The notes: generated from the letters alone by a model not told the origin. Shown: positions 37,816 through 47,001, counted from the first letter of the stretch. The stretch is 64,000 bases of DNA from Chryseobacterium sp. KLBC 52 (GCF_003347605.1 NZ_QDFZ01000010.1:62001-126000), one strand, 5' to 3'. Numbers and translations: made by a program.

Positions 37816-38550
37816 TCAATAAAGCTTCTGATCCTTTTCACAATAAAAACTTCTTCTTTTTCCCACGCCCGTTTGTTTTTTAACCAATTTTTGTCCACAA
37901 ATTGGGCACACAGATTTTGTATGGACCAGCCAATGTTTTTTCAAAACAAATTCTCTTTTCCATTTCAGAAAATCAAAACTGTAGTTTCTGGCTTCAGCAA
38001 TAAGCTCTTTTCTTTTTTTAGCAGGAAGATTACCCAGTAAACTTTCAGGCTGCACACCAATTCTGAAAAGAACCTCATTCTTAATAATATTGCCTACACC
38101 TGAAAAAATATCCTGATTCATCAATGCATCACAAACCATCATTTTCGGATTGGATTTTAATTTTTCTTCGGCTTTTTTGGGATTCCATTGTTCGCTCATT
38201 ATATCGGCTTCCCAATCAATGGTGGAAAGATATTCAAGAGGTACAGATTTTACGGAACAGGTATAAAAATAGATGCTTCCGGTAGAGAAAAACAAGGCCA
38301 AACGTAAACTTTTGTCCGGTTTGGTCTGCTCATCAACACTGTAAGAACCGAACATTAATAAGTGAATTCTGATAGCTGCCTTTTCAAAAACGAGGTAAGT
38401 CTGTTTTCCAAAAGTGCGGATTTCAAGAAGGGTTTGGCCAATAAAAGAATCTTTCTCAAATTGGGCATTCCCTGAAACTTCTGTTACTTGCTGCCTTGCA
38501 AATGGCTGCAGGTTTTCTTTCATTAATATGATGGATGGACCTTCAGGCAT
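37816..38550 (-). CDS. Fpg/Nei-family DNA glycosylase (endonuclease VIII-like)
   Basis: 244 residues from the ATG at 38550, which gives the mandatory MPEGPS start: Pro2 is the Schiff-base nucleophile and Glu3 the acid. The helix-two-turn-helix region lies around ALMNQDIFSGVGNIIKNEVLFRIGVQPES. The C-terminal zinc finger reads CPICG, then FYCEKDQKLY: the last Cys of the usual C-x2-C pair is replaced by Asp, so the finger is non-standard. It removes oxidised bases and nicks the strand. Confidence 0.93.
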   Translation of the reverse strand: MPEGPSIILMKENLQPFARQQVTEVSGNAQFEKDSFIGQTLLEIRTFGKQTYLVFEKAAIRIHLLMFGSYSVDEQTKPDKSLRLALFFSTGSIYFYTCSVKSVPLEYLSTIDWEADIMSEQWNPKKAEEKLKSNPKMMVCDALMNQDIFSGVGNIIKNEVLFRIGVQPESLLGNLPAKKRKELIAEARNYSFDFLKWKREFVLKKHWLVHTKSVCPICGQKLVKKQTGVGKRRSFYCEKDQKLY

Positions 38551-38639
38551 ACGTTTGTTTTGAGATAAAGATTCAAATAATATTCCATAGCTGCATAAAA
38601 TCTGATTTTTATCCCAAAACAAACCTGTTTAAAATATTT

Positions 38640-39269
38640 TTAGACCAGTTTTTGTCCCACAAAACGAATGACCGAACCTTTCCCATTATGGAATAGTCCC
38701 TCACTGAGCTCAATTTCTGTTTCTGCTAATTCAATAATATCATAATCCGGAAAATCAGCTTTGATTTCTTCAATAGAAAATAAGGATTCAATGTCCTTTG
38801 GACCGCCTACCTTTTCGTTTTTTGCAATATATTCAAGATGATTTTTACTGAAAGCTTCGATAATAATAAAACCACCTTTACGGAGATATTGATTTAACAT
38901 CTGATGAATAGAAGATTTGATCGCACCCGGAAAATGAGCGTAGATAAGCGCAATAGCATCAAACTGTTCTTTCTGATAATCCAAAGCGGAAAGTTCTCCC
39001 ACCTGATAATCAATAGTAATTTGTTGTTTCTCTGCAAGCTGTAACGCTTTATCTCTTCCGTTTGCACTGATATCAAAAGCAGAAACCTTCCATCCTTGTG
39101 TTGCTGCAAAAACCGCATTTCGGCCTTCACCTTCTGCGGGGAAAAGTATTTTACCGGGAGTTAATTGTGATAATTGTTCTCTAAGATAATTGTTGGGTTC
39201 TGTTCCATACGCAAATTCTTCGCTGCTGTACCTTTCGTCCCATCTGTTGAGCCATGTGTTGTCTGTCAT
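38640..39269 (-). CDS. Class I SAM-dependent methyltransferase
   Basis: 209 residues. N-terminus [28 protein letters not shown] and the SAM-binding strand [28 protein letters not shown] resemble the TehB/thiopurine-like group; the acidic ligand is the Asp in AFDIS. A later block [13 protein letters not shown] follows. Substrate unknown; relatives include tellurite- and thiol-methylating enzymes. It lies 89 bases upstream of the glycosylase gene on the same strand. Confidence 0.88.
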   Translation of the reverse strand: MTDNTWLNRWDERYSSEEFAYGTEPNNYLREQLSQLTPGKILFPAEGEGRNAVFAATQGWKVSAFDISANGRDKALQLAEKQQITIDYQVGELSALDYQKEQFDAIALIYAHFPGAIKSSIHQMLNQYLRKGGFIIIEAFSKNHLEYIAKNEKVGGPKDIESLFSIEEIKADFPDYDIIELAETEIELSEGLFHNGKGSVIRFVGQKLV

Positions 39270-39452
39270 AGTTATAATTTAAAATTTGAAAGAAGAATTA
39301 GAGGGATTCTTCAACTGTATTGTTTGTATCAAATGTAAAATATTTATTCAAGCTTTCCGATCCCTAAAAAACGTTTACTATAATAGATTTTTTGAATGAA
39401 AGATCTCTTTAATAAAAATCTAAATACTATTCCGTACAATTAAAATTTGGAG

Positions 39453-39460
39453 TAATTTTG
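39453..39460 (+). promoter_or_regulatory. Promoter -7 box of dgt
   Basis: TAATTTTG matches TAnnTTTG and ends four bases before the ATG at 39465, so the transcript may start at or next to the start codon (leaderless). Confidence 0.45.
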
Positions 39461-39464
39461 AAAA

Positions 39465-40823
39465 ATGATGAATTTAAACCAGATTTTCACCAATCAACGT
39501 ACAGGAAACAATCCACAGACCAAAGCTTCACGAACTGATTTTCAAAGGGATTTCGATAGAATAATCTTCTCTTCTGCCTTCAGAAGACTGCAGAATAAAA
39601 CGCAGGTTTTTCCTCTTCCGGGAAGTGTTTTTGTACATAACAGACTTACCCATTCTCTGGAAGTATCATCCGTAGGAAGAAGTTTAGGAAGTATTATCGG
39701 TGAATTTATTGCTGAAGATTTTAAAAATGAACTCACTGAAGATTCAAAGAATTTTTATCTCTATAATTTAGGAAATGTAATTGCGGCAGCGTGTTTGTGC
39801 CATGATGTGGGAAATCCTGCATTCGGACATTCCGGAGAAGATGCCATTGCCAGCTATTTTGAAAGGAATGAAAAAGATCTGAAATCAAAGTTCAATGAAA
39901 AGGAGTGGGCAGATCTGGTTAATTTTGAAGGAAATGCAAACGCCATCAGAGTATTGGCACAACAGCAACAAGGGAAAGATGCTGGTGGTATTCAGTTGAC
40001 ATTCTCTACACTGGCAAGTATTGCAAAATATCCGTGTGAAGCGGTTGCAAAGAAAAAAGGAATCATTCACAGAAAGAAATTCGGTTTTTTCCAGAATGAA
40101 AAAGATATTTTCCTGGAAATAGCCAAAGGAACCCAGCTTATTTCCGAAAGTGAGGAACCTCATATTTTCAAAAGACACCCATTTGTATGGCTGGTAGAGG
40201 CGGCTGACGATATCTGTTACAACATCATTGATATGGAAGATGCCCACAGATTGGGAATTGTTTCCACAGCAGACTGTAAAAACCTGTTTTTCGAGCTTGT
40301 AAAATCGGAAACGGATGATGTTCAGAGAATTGAGACAAAGCTAAGCTCTATCTCCAATGAAAATGAACAGATTTCCTATTTAAGAGCAAAAGTGATCAAT
40401 GCATTAATCAACAAATCGATTGAGATGTATAAGCATAACTTTGAAACAATTCTTGAAGGAAATCTTAGCAATGGATTACTTGATATTTATAAAAAGGAAA
40501 ATAAAGCGCTCCAGGATATTGAGAGTTTCTCAGTAGAAAAAATCTACAATCATAAAGCCGTCGTTGAAATTGAGAATGCAGGTTACAACGTAATGTATGA
40601 ATTGCTGGATCATTTTATTCCTTCCATTCTGAAGTCTAAAGACAACAGAAAATCCTATGATGAAAAAGCTTTGAAACTCATTCCAAAGCAATTTATTTAT
40701 AATGACGGAACCGATTATCAGAAAGTTCTTGGGGTGATTGATTTCGTTTCAGGAATGACGGATAATTACGCTACCGATTTGTACAGGAAAATAAAAGGGA
40801 TAGACATCGGAATGACGGTGTAG
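39465..40823 (+). CDS. dgt: Deoxyguanosinetriphosphate triphosphohydrolase
   Basis: 452 residues; a second ATG at 39468 is equally possible. The HD-domain metal site includes His in NRLTHSLEVSSVGRS and the doublet His113-Asp114 in CLCHDVGNPAFGHSGEDA. NFEGNANAIRVL and VWLVEAADDICYNIIDMEDA are further dGTPase blocks. It splits dGTP to deoxyguanosine and triphosphate, lowering dNTP pools, and members can restrict phage. Terminator downstream. Confidence 0.95.
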   Translation: MMNLNQIFTNQRTGNNPQTKASRTDFQRDFDRIIFSSAFRRLQNKTQVFPLPGSVFVHNRLTHSLEVSSVGRSLGSIIGEFIAEDFKNELTEDSKNFYLYNLGNVIAAACLCHDVGNPAFGHSGEDAIASYFERNEKDLKSKFNEKEWADLVNFEGNANAIRVLAQQQQGKDAGGIQLTFSTLASIAKYPCEAVAKKKGIIHRKKFGFFQNEKDIFLEIAKGTQLISESEEPHIFKRHPFVWLVEAADDICYNIIDMEDAHRLGIVSTADCKNLFFELVKSETDDVQRIETKLSSISNENEQISYLRAKVINALINKSIEMYKHNFETILEGNLSNGLLDIYKKENKALQDIESFSVEKIYNHKAVVEIENAGYNVMYELLDHFIPSILKSKDNRKSYDEKALKLIPKQFIYNDGTDYQKVLGVIDFVSGMTDNYATDLYRKIKGIDIGMTV

Positions 40824-40849
40824 ATCCTATTTATTGTAATAATTCACAG

Positions 40850-40891
40850 GCCTCTTCTATTAATGATTTCATTAAAGTGGAGGCTTTTTTT
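40850..40891 (+). terminator. Intrinsic terminator of dgt
   Basis: Outer arms GCCTC (40850-40854) and GAGGC (40880-40884), inner perfect arms TTAATGA and TCATTAA, then seven T. Confidence 0.85.
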
Positions 40892-41026
40892 GGGTTTAAA
40901 AGCGGCTTTTCCGCTGAAATTTGTACTTTAACTCTAATTTTATTTTTCTTATATTTAAACAAACACTGCAAAAAATGCTTTTAACAAAACAGGATTTGTG
41001 ACGACATATTAATAAAAATTAAAACT

Positions 41027-41965
41027 ATGAGTATATATTTTGCGCCCGTTATTTTCTTTGGGCTTATTATTTTATTCGCTTCGTTTTTTGTAGTCAAGCA
41101 GGAAACAGCAGCGATTATAGAACGCTTCGGGAAGTTCCGTGCGGTAAAGCATTCCGGTCTTCATCTGAAGCTGCCGATCATAGATCAGATTGCCAAAAGG
41201 CTTAATCTGAGAATTCAGCAGCTGGATGTCATGATTGACACCAAAACATTGGACAATGTTTTCATCAAAATGAAAATTTCTGTTCAGTATCAGGTGATCA
41301 GAAGTCAGGTGGGAGATGCTTATTATCGTTTGGAAAATCCTGAAAATCAAATTACTTCTTTTGTTTTTGATGTCGTAAGAGCAGAAGTTCCAAAACTGAA
41401 ACTGGATGATGTTTTTGTAAGAAAAGATGATGTGGCCGTTGCAGTGAAAAGCGAGCTTCAGGAAGCCATGAACAGTTATGGTTATGATATTATCAAAGCA
41501 TTGGTAACCGATATTGATCCGGATGAGCAGGTAAAACATGCCATGAACAGAATCAATGCAGCAGAAAGAGAAAAAACAGCGGCTGAATACGAATCTGAAG
41601 CACAAAGAATCAGAATTGTTGCGGTGGCAAAAGCAGAAGCAGAATCCAAGAAATTACAAGGGCAGGGAATTGCCGATCAGAGAAGAGAAATTGCCAAAGG
41701 ACTTGAAGAATCTGTAAGAATGCTGAATAATGTGGATATCAATTCTCATGAAGCATCAGCGTTGATTGTGGTGACACAGCATTATGATACTTTACACTCA
41801 GTGGGGGCCAGCAACAGAAGTAATCTTGTACTTCTTCCCAATTCACCCACTGCAGCCAGCGGAATGCTGAACGATCTTGTAGTAGCGATGACAACAGCCA
41901 ACACAGTAGGAGAGGCTACGAAAGGAAAATATCCTGATCCACCACAAAAAGAAGCAGGATTTTAA
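41027..41965 (+). CDS. SPFH/band-7 (stomatin-like) membrane protein
   Basis: 312 residues. One N-terminal transmembrane helix (VIFFGLIILFASFFVV, about 8-24), then the SPFH domain (about 25-190; IERFGKFRAVKHSGLHLKLPIID, TKTLDNVFIKMKISVQYQV) and a helical tail rich in Ala/Glu (NRINAAEREKTAAEYESEAQ) that forms coiled coils. These build oligomeric membrane scaffolds. The usual NfeD-like partner is not next to it. Substrate or role unknown. Confidence 0.92.
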   Translation: MSIYFAPVIFFGLIILFASFFVVKQETAAIIERFGKFRAVKHSGLHLKLPIIDQIAKRLNLRIQQLDVMIDTKTLDNVFIKMKISVQYQVIRSQVGDAYYRLENPENQITSFVFDVVRAEVPKLKLDDVFVRKDDVAVAVKSELQEAMNSYGYDIIKALVTDIDPDEQVKHAMNRINAAEREKTAAEYESEAQRIRIVAVAKAEAESKKLQGQGIADQRREIAKGLEESVRMLNNVDINSHEASALIVVTQHYDTLHSVGASNRSNLVLLPNSPTAASGMLNDLVVAMTTANTVGEATKGKYPDPPQKEAGF

Positions 41966-42067
41966 GATAAAGTGGAAGAAATAACCTGAAACAGATGGAT
42001 GACTGACTGACTTTCCAAGATTGTTAACTATAACTTCAGACTTCAGCCTTCGTTCTTCCTACAAAAT

Positions 42068-42103
42068 AAAAAACCGCTTCTGAAAATTCAGAAGCGGTTT
42101 TTT
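42068..42103. terminator. Bidirectional terminator
   Basis: Perfect 17-bp stem whose core is ACCGCTTCTGAA / TTCAGAAGCGGT; the arms carry A and T runs (42068-42073, 42098-42103), so it can stop both the rightward SPFH and the leftward DUF4377 transcripts. Confidence 0.9.
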
Positions 42104-42104
42104 A

Positions 42105-42719
42105 TTATTTCTTCGTTTTAGAAACCTGTTCTACCAATGTATATTTGATGGAAGAAGCATCTGCCGGAGGATTCTCGATTTTTTCTGTTTTTACTTTTAA
42201 AACATATTCGTAACCCGGCTCGTAAGTGAACCCTTCAATATGGCTGTAGAAATTTGTCCAGTTTTCAGAAGCACTTTCTTTTACCTGCATGCATTGCATA
42301 CGGCCGGCTCCGGCAGAACATTCTACGGTTTGTGGTCCTACGATAATGGTTTTTTCATTGGCTGCCAGTTCTGCTTTTTTCGTTTTAGAAACCTGCTTTA
42401 CCAAAGTGTATTTTATGGAAGATCCGTCAGCTGGCGGATTTTCAATTTTTTCTGTTTTTACTTTTAAAACATATTCATATCCCGGTTCATAAGTAAATCC
42501 TTCGATATTGCTGTAGAAATTCGTCCAGTTTCCGGAAGCGTTTTCTTTTACCTGCAGACATTTCATAGGAGCTACTCCTGTACAATCTGCTGTTTGTGGT
42601 CCTACGATGAATGTTTTTTCATCACCTGAGGATGCGTTGGCTGTGGTTGTACATTGCGTCATTGCGAATAATGCTAATGCGGGTGCTGCCCCTTTTAGAA
42701 TTGTTGCTATACTTTTCAT
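42105..42719 (-). CDS. Lipoprotein with two tandem DUF4377 domains
   Basis: 204 residues from the ATG at 42719. Lipid cysteine C23 in LALFAMTQC. Two near-identical DUF4377 units: 36-115 and 124-204. Each has a Cys pair (C46/C54, C134/C143) and shares NWTNFYSxIEGFTYEPGYEY and ENPPAD. The second unit seems a recent internal duplicate. DUF4377 proteins sit in the envelope and often neighbour HslJ-like stress proteins; their function is unknown. Confidence 0.9.
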   Translation of the reverse strand: MKSIATILKGAAPALALFAMTQCTTTANASSGDEKTFIVGPQTADCTGVAPMKCLQVKENASGNWTNFYSNIEGFTYEPGYEYVLKVKTEKIENPPADGSSIKYTLVKQVSKTKKAELAANEKTIIVGPQTVECSAGAGRMQCMQVKESASENWTNFYSHIEGFTYEPGYEYVLKVKTEKIENPPADASSIKYTLVEQVSKTKK

Positions 42720-42862
42720 AAACTTGATTTTCCCCATACCTCGCAATTACCATGCCGAAAAAAATCCCGAATTTGTAGTACTTCTGCTATTGTTTTTTAC
42801 TTTTTTAATCATTTAATTTGAATTTCTTAAACACTAACCAAAATATAATTCTTATAATCAAT

Positions 42863-44884
42863 ATGGATAATCAAATGCAAGTTGAAAATTACAGGATTCA
42901 AAAACCTGAAATGTGGGCAGGAAATATCGGGGATGAGGAAATAAAAAACCGAATCAAAGACTCCGAATTTGCCAGAAGACAAATTGATGAAGGTCGTGAT
43001 TACTGCTATTTTTTAGACAAAAAATACTATACCAGCAACACTGAAAACAGTGAGTATGTCTGCATGGCATATACTCTGAACGAACCTGGAAACCTGGAAA
43101 GAGCTTCTGTTTCTGATGTGATTGTGGAGGAAAATGAAGTCTATCAGATTCACAGGATCAGTGTGTTGAGGGATGGGGTTTTAATCGATAAAATTCCGGA
43201 TACGAAAATCAAAGTCCTAGACAGTGAAAACCAGAGCAGTGGAGGCGTCTTGAGCAGTAATAAAAAGATTAATATTACCATCAAAGATTTAAGATTGTAT
43301 GATGTTCTGATCTTAGAAGATTCAAGAATCAAAGAATTTACAGACCGCGATTTTCTGAGAAAGGAGTTCTCAAAATATGTCTGGGTAAGTCCGGATAACT
43401 ATTGGGCTTATGGAAGTTTTAAATTCACGTTTATCAATGAGCGTGAACAGATTATTGCTTACAAAAAAACATTTTTCAGAGATCAGGAGGGCCATGTTCT
43501 TGAACCGGAAATTAATCACCTGAAAAAAGGAGAAAGGTTTGTGATTGAAGAAGAGAATTATATCAATCCTGTAGACTCAGGACGTGAAATTTTTCCTTAT
43601 GTGGATTTTGCTACAGAAAGCAACTGGAAAGATCTTTCCAACTATATTGTTCCATTTTATGAGGAGATTTTTAACAAATCTTCTTTACAGGATTTTGCGC
43701 CAAACCTGGTTGAAAAACTGGATGCTATTACTGATCAGGATGAAAAACTGCAGTTTGCCATAGAATATGTACAAAATCATATCTATTATGTATTCAATGC
43801 AGATGAAATGAATGGTCATAAGCCACAGGAGCCATCGGTAACCTATGAAAATAAACAGGGAGATTGTAAAGCGAAGTCGGTTTTATTGAAAGTGATCCTG
43901 GATTATATAGGAGTAGATGCATCTGTAGTGCTCGTGAATTTTAATACGGATTATTATATTAAATACTATCTGCCATCACTGTTAAGTTTCAATCATGTCG
44001 TCGTAAAAGTGAATTACAAAGATGAAGAATACTTCATTGATGCTACGATCCGTGATGAATTCGGATTGATTGAAAACAGAGGATTTATCTATTTTATGCA
44101 TTATCTGGAAGTGAAAAAAGATCAGGAACTTCAGGTTAGAAAATCTTATAAATTCCCTTATTTCTGCATTAATGAAAAAGTTGATTTAACAGCACATGGC
44201 AATACCGGAAAACTTACTTTGTCTACGACTTACAAAGGAAACAGAGCCAATGCTATGAGAAGGTATTTTAAAAGTACCAATAAAAGAGAAATCATAGACA
44301 GCTGGAACAGCTTCCTCTTCTATGCACTCAATTATTCAGGTGACCGTAACGGTACAGATGTCCGAAATGTATTCAAAGATGCTGCTATTGATGTAGTAAG
44401 TGATGATAAGAGACTGAATGAAGTAAAGATCCAGTATACCGCAACTATTGAGAATCCTTATTTTGTAGATCCACAGAAAAACCGTTTCCTGATGTACTTC
44501 GATCGGAATGTAGTAAAGGCGAGTGCAAGAGATTTCATTCACAAAGATTTACCGTTCTGGCATAATTTCGACAGCGAAAAATATGAAATCAATCTGCATA
44601 CGGATCAGAAAATTGATACTGAAGAAAAATATACAGTTCAGGAAAGTACTATTGCCAATCCGTATTTTGATTATAAAAGCCGAAAAAAAGTACACAAAAA
44701 CGGGGCAAGTGTGTCTATTGAATACAATCCTCTGATCAATCTTGAAATTCCGCAAAGTGAGTTTGAACAGTTCAGGACAGATCATCATACCGTTGCCGAC
44801 AGCAATTTCGGACTGGGAATTGATATCATTGAACCAGGGCTTATGAATATGCTTAAATTCAGTTTTAAGAAGAAGTTTAAATAG
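42863..44884 (+). CDS. DUF3857 and transglutaminase-like protein without a signal peptide
   Basis: 673 residues from the ATG at 42863 (MDNQMQVENYRIQKPEMW). A DUF3857 domain (about 45-235) precedes a transglutaminase-like domain with a complete Cys-His-Asp triad: C335 in KQGDCKAKS, His378 in SFNHVVVKV and Asp393 in FIDAT. A further beta-rich tail ends in a basic KFSFKKKFK. Most DUF3857 proteins are exported, but no signal peptide is seen here, which suggests a cytosolic role or a misread start. The reaction is unknown. Confidence 0.88.
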   Translation: MDNQMQVENYRIQKPEMWAGNIGDEEIKNRIKDSEFARRQIDEGRDYCYFLDKKYYTSNTENSEYVCMAYTLNEPGNLERASVSDVIVEENEVYQIHRISVLRDGVLIDKIPDTKIKVLDSENQSSGGVLSSNKKINITIKDLRLYDVLILEDSRIKEFTDRDFLRKEFSKYVWVSPDNYWAYGSFKFTFINEREQIIAYKKTFFRDQEGHVLEPEINHLKKGERFVIEEENYINPVDSGREIFPYVDFATESNWKDLSNYIVPFYEEIFNKSSLQDFAPNLVEKLDAITDQDEKLQFAIEYVQNHIYYVFNADEMNGHKPQEPSVTYENKQGDCKAKSVLLKVILDYIGVDASVVLVNFNTDYYIKYYLPSLLSFNHVVVKVNYKDEEYFIDATIRDEFGLIENRGFIYFMHYLEVKKDQELQVRKSYKFPYFCINEKVDLTAHGNTGKLTLSTTYKGNRANAMRRYFKSTNKREIIDSWNSFLFYALNYSGDRNGTDVRNVFKDAAIDVVSDDKRLNEVKIQYTATIENPYFVDPQKNRFLMYFDRNVVKASARDFIHKDLPFWHNFDSEKYEINLHTDQKIDTEEKYTVQESTIANPYFDYKSRKKVHKNGASVSIEYNPLINLEIPQSEFEQFRTDHHTVADSNFGLGIDIIEPGLMNMLKFSFKKKFK

Positions 44885-44919
44885 AGCTTTGAATTCAAAG
44901 TTTAAAGTTTAAGGTTTAA

Positions 44920-44954
44920 AGTTTCGGCGGGCGGCTTCGCCGCCCGCCGAAACT
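44920..44954. repeat. Long GC-rich hairpin
   Basis: Perfect 16-bp arms (44920-44935 and 44939-44954, core CGGCGGGCGGC) with a TTC loop, set in AT-rich TTTAAAGTTT repeats. No T run follows, so it is not a standard terminator. Confidence 0.8.
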
Positions 44955-45003
44955 CCTTAGTCTCATTATATTCGTTTAAAGTAAAAAAAACACAAATCCA
45001 TTG

Positions 45004-45459
45004 ATGTACAAGATATTTTTTCTTGCTTCTTTTATGACCGTTTCTCTGGTCAGTGCGCAAAAATTAACCAAAGAAAATGTTACAGGATTCTGGAAACTGA
45101 AGGAAGCCGGGTTCTACGAAGATCAGAAGAAAGTAATAAAACAGTTTGATAACTGCCGTCTGATGAGAAATTATGCCATCAGGGAAGATGGCTTTGCCAT
45201 TTACAATTATGTAGAAGGGAAGTCAGGTGATTGCAGTGCTTCAGAACCAAGACTTTCTTTTTGGAGGATTGTTGAAAACAGAATCCAGTTTTATGTGGAT
45301 GATCAAAGCATTCTGGAAGAGGTAGAAGTAACCTTGAATAAAGATAAAACCATCACTTTTTCAAGTTATATTTCTGAACAGAAAAAAGTGAATGGCGATG
45401 CTTTTGCTGAGAAAATAGCAAACACTGTTCACTATGATATCCTTGAAAAGCAATATTGA
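45004..45459 (+). CDS. Small secreted protein, lipocalin-like
   Basis: 151 residues from the ATG at 45004. Signal peptide MYKIFFLASFMTVSLVSAQ, then NVTGFWKLKEAGFYEDQKK, the typical opening of small lipocalin-like stress proteins of Bacteroidota. Two Cys (C in DNCRLM and SGDCSAS) may form a disulphide. Function unknown. It shares its strand and short spacing with the membrane protein that follows. Confidence 0.78.
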   Translation: MYKIFFLASFMTVSLVSAQKLTKENVTGFWKLKEAGFYEDQKKVIKQFDNCRLMRNYAIREDGFAIYNYVEGKSGDCSASEPRLSFWRIVENRIQFYVDDQSILEEVEVTLNKDKTITFSSYISEQKKVNGDAFAEKIANTVHYDILEKQY

Positions 45460-45485
45460 TTGTCTGTAATTAAGCATTTTGACGT

Positions 45486-45950
45486 ATGAATTATGTAACC
45501 GTAATCTATCTCCTGAATATCGTATTATATGTCCTGTATTTCCTGGGAAGAACAGGAAGTGAGGTGGCAATGTCCAGCCTTGATTATATGGTTACCGGAA
45601 TCCTATCCCTCTTTCTGGTGTTTGCAGGATACCTGAATGCAAAAAAAGGAATGATCTACCGAACGGTTCTGTGGGTATTTTTTGTGAATTTATTTTTATT
45701 TGTCTGTTCCGGTTTGTTTGATCAGTTTGGAAGTGATTTCAACATCCTTTCTACCAGTAATAGTGACAGTGTTCTTTTTTCATTGGCACTTATTGTTTAT
45801 AATGGATATCTTTTTCCGTTAACACTTGTTCTTGACGGATCAGGTCTTGCATTGATAATTCCGGTGGTATTGTCGTTTATTCTGCCTTCATTGGGATATC
45901 TGATAGGGAAGAAGCTTCATCACAATAAACAGAATTCTACAGACACATAG
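45486..45950 (+). CDS. Hypothetical membrane protein
   Basis: 154 residues with four or five hydrophobic segments (about 5-20, 32-48, 60-78, 97-115, 118-140) and a short polar C-terminus. No family recognised. It starts 26 bases after the lipocalin-like gene, so the two are probably cotranscribed. Confidence 0.7.
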   Translation: MNYVTVIYLLNIVLYVLYFLGRTGSEVAMSSLDYMVTGILSLFLVFAGYLNAKKGMIYRTVLWVFFVNLFLFVCSGLFDQFGSDFNILSTSNSDSVLFSLALIVYNGYLFPLTLVLDGSGLALIIPVVLSFILPSLGYLIGKKLHHNKQNSTDT

Positions 45951-46100
45951 TCATTGCGAACCGAAGGTGAAGCAATCTGAATCAAAAAGTAAAGATTGGA
46001 AAACGCGAAGGCGCTAAAGATTTTACAGACTTTACGTTTTTAAGGCGCAAAGATTTTATCTCCGATAAAATTGTACTTCTCTAAAAATGACATGGACATT
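45951..46100. repeat. Composite interspersed repeat
   Basis: TCATTGCGAACCGAAGGTGA plus AGCAATCT directly follows the stop codon of the membrane protein, then a copy of the AACGCGAAGGCGCTAAAG / TTTTTAAGGCGCAAAG / TTTTATCTCCGATAAAATTG module, the best-preserved example in the window. Confidence 0.75.
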
Positions 46101-46450
46101 TCACCAGCATTTTTGTCATTCCGGGCAAAGCAAGGAATCTAAACTTTAAAATTCTCTCGCAGATTAGGCAAATTAAGCAGATTACTGTGAAAAAACTTCA
46201 CCTTTCTGCAAGTACTATTTATTGAATGAGTTCACCAGCATTTTTGTCATTCCGGGCAAAGCAAGGAATCTAACCTTTAAAATTCTCTCGCAGATTAGGC
46301 AAATTAAGCAGATTACTGTGAAAAAACTTCACCTTTCTGCAAGTACTATTTATTGAATGTGTTCACCCGCATTTTTGTCATTCCGGGCAAAGCAAGGAAT
46401 CTAAACTTTAAAATTCTCTCGCAGATTGAGCAAATTAAGCAGATGATAGT
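46101..46450. repeat. 131-bp tandem repeat array, about 2.7 copies
   Basis: Copies start at 46101, 46232 and 46363. Each begins TCACC(A/C)GCATTTTTGTC, contains TTCCGGGCAAAGCAAGGAAT and TTCTCGCAGATTAGGCAAAT, and ends in AAGTACTATTTATTGAATG. The third copy diverges after about 85 bases. Embedded in it are the same words as in the dispersed repeats. Confidence 0.92.
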
Positions 46451-46587
46451 GAAAAATCTGCGAAATCTCCACAATCTGCGAGAAAAAATAAAAACGTTAT
46501 TTATTGAAAATCTCACATTGAGCAAAGTCAAAATGTTCTTGCGCCTTTACATTTTCCAAAACCAAGAAGAACAAAAAGGTTCTAAAG

Positions 46588-46926
46588 TTATTCCTGTTTC
46601 TGCGGCTGATTATTGGAGGTAAAGAATTTCTGTTTACCGATCAAAAGTTCAAAAAACAGTCTGAAATCCGAAATCAGAGACCATAAAGGATATTTAAACG
46701 TAGCCGGTTTATTCTTCTCAATCACGGCATGACTGAACCAGGCAAATCCATAGCCTACAATTGGAATATACCATAGAAATCGTTCTTTTCCGGAACTGAT
46801 GACATACCATATCACGAAAAATACAAGGAATGTTCCAATAAAATGAAATATGCGGGTGCCAGTTTTACTGTGCTCAGTAAGGTAAAACTGGTAAAACTCT
46901 CTGTATGTTTTGATTCTTTCAGCCAT
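46588..46926 (-). CDS. Mpo1-like (DUF962) membrane protein
   Basis: 112 residues with the family pattern: YxFYLxEHSKTGTRIFHFIGTFL near the N-terminus (two His in EHS and FHF), a second helix, and WFSHAVIEKNKPATFKYPLWSLISDFRLF at the end. Yeast Mpo1 is an iron-dependent 2-hydroxy fatty-acid dioxygenase; the same His set is kept here. Likely acts in the inner membrane on fatty acids, but this is inference. Confidence 0.88.
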   Translation of the reverse strand: MAERIKTYREFYQFYLTEHSKTGTRIFHFIGTFLVFFVIWYVISSGKERFLWYIPIVGYGFAWFSHAVIEKNKPATFKYPLWSLISDFRLFFELLIGKQKFFTSNNQPQKQE

Positions 46927-47001
46927 GGTGATTTAGTTTATTGATCATATTGAAGTTAAAGCAATAATGCTGCCGATTTTTGAAAGAGCCCTAAAAAAGC
47001 A

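Noticed and set aside
46101..46450. CRISPR array
   Set aside because: The repeat period is 131 bp with identical interiors rather than short repeats with unique spacers, and no cas genes are present.
46353..46622. Plus-strand frame of 89 codons
   Set aside because: Built from the third 131-bp repeat copy and overlapping the real Mpo1-like gene on the other strand.
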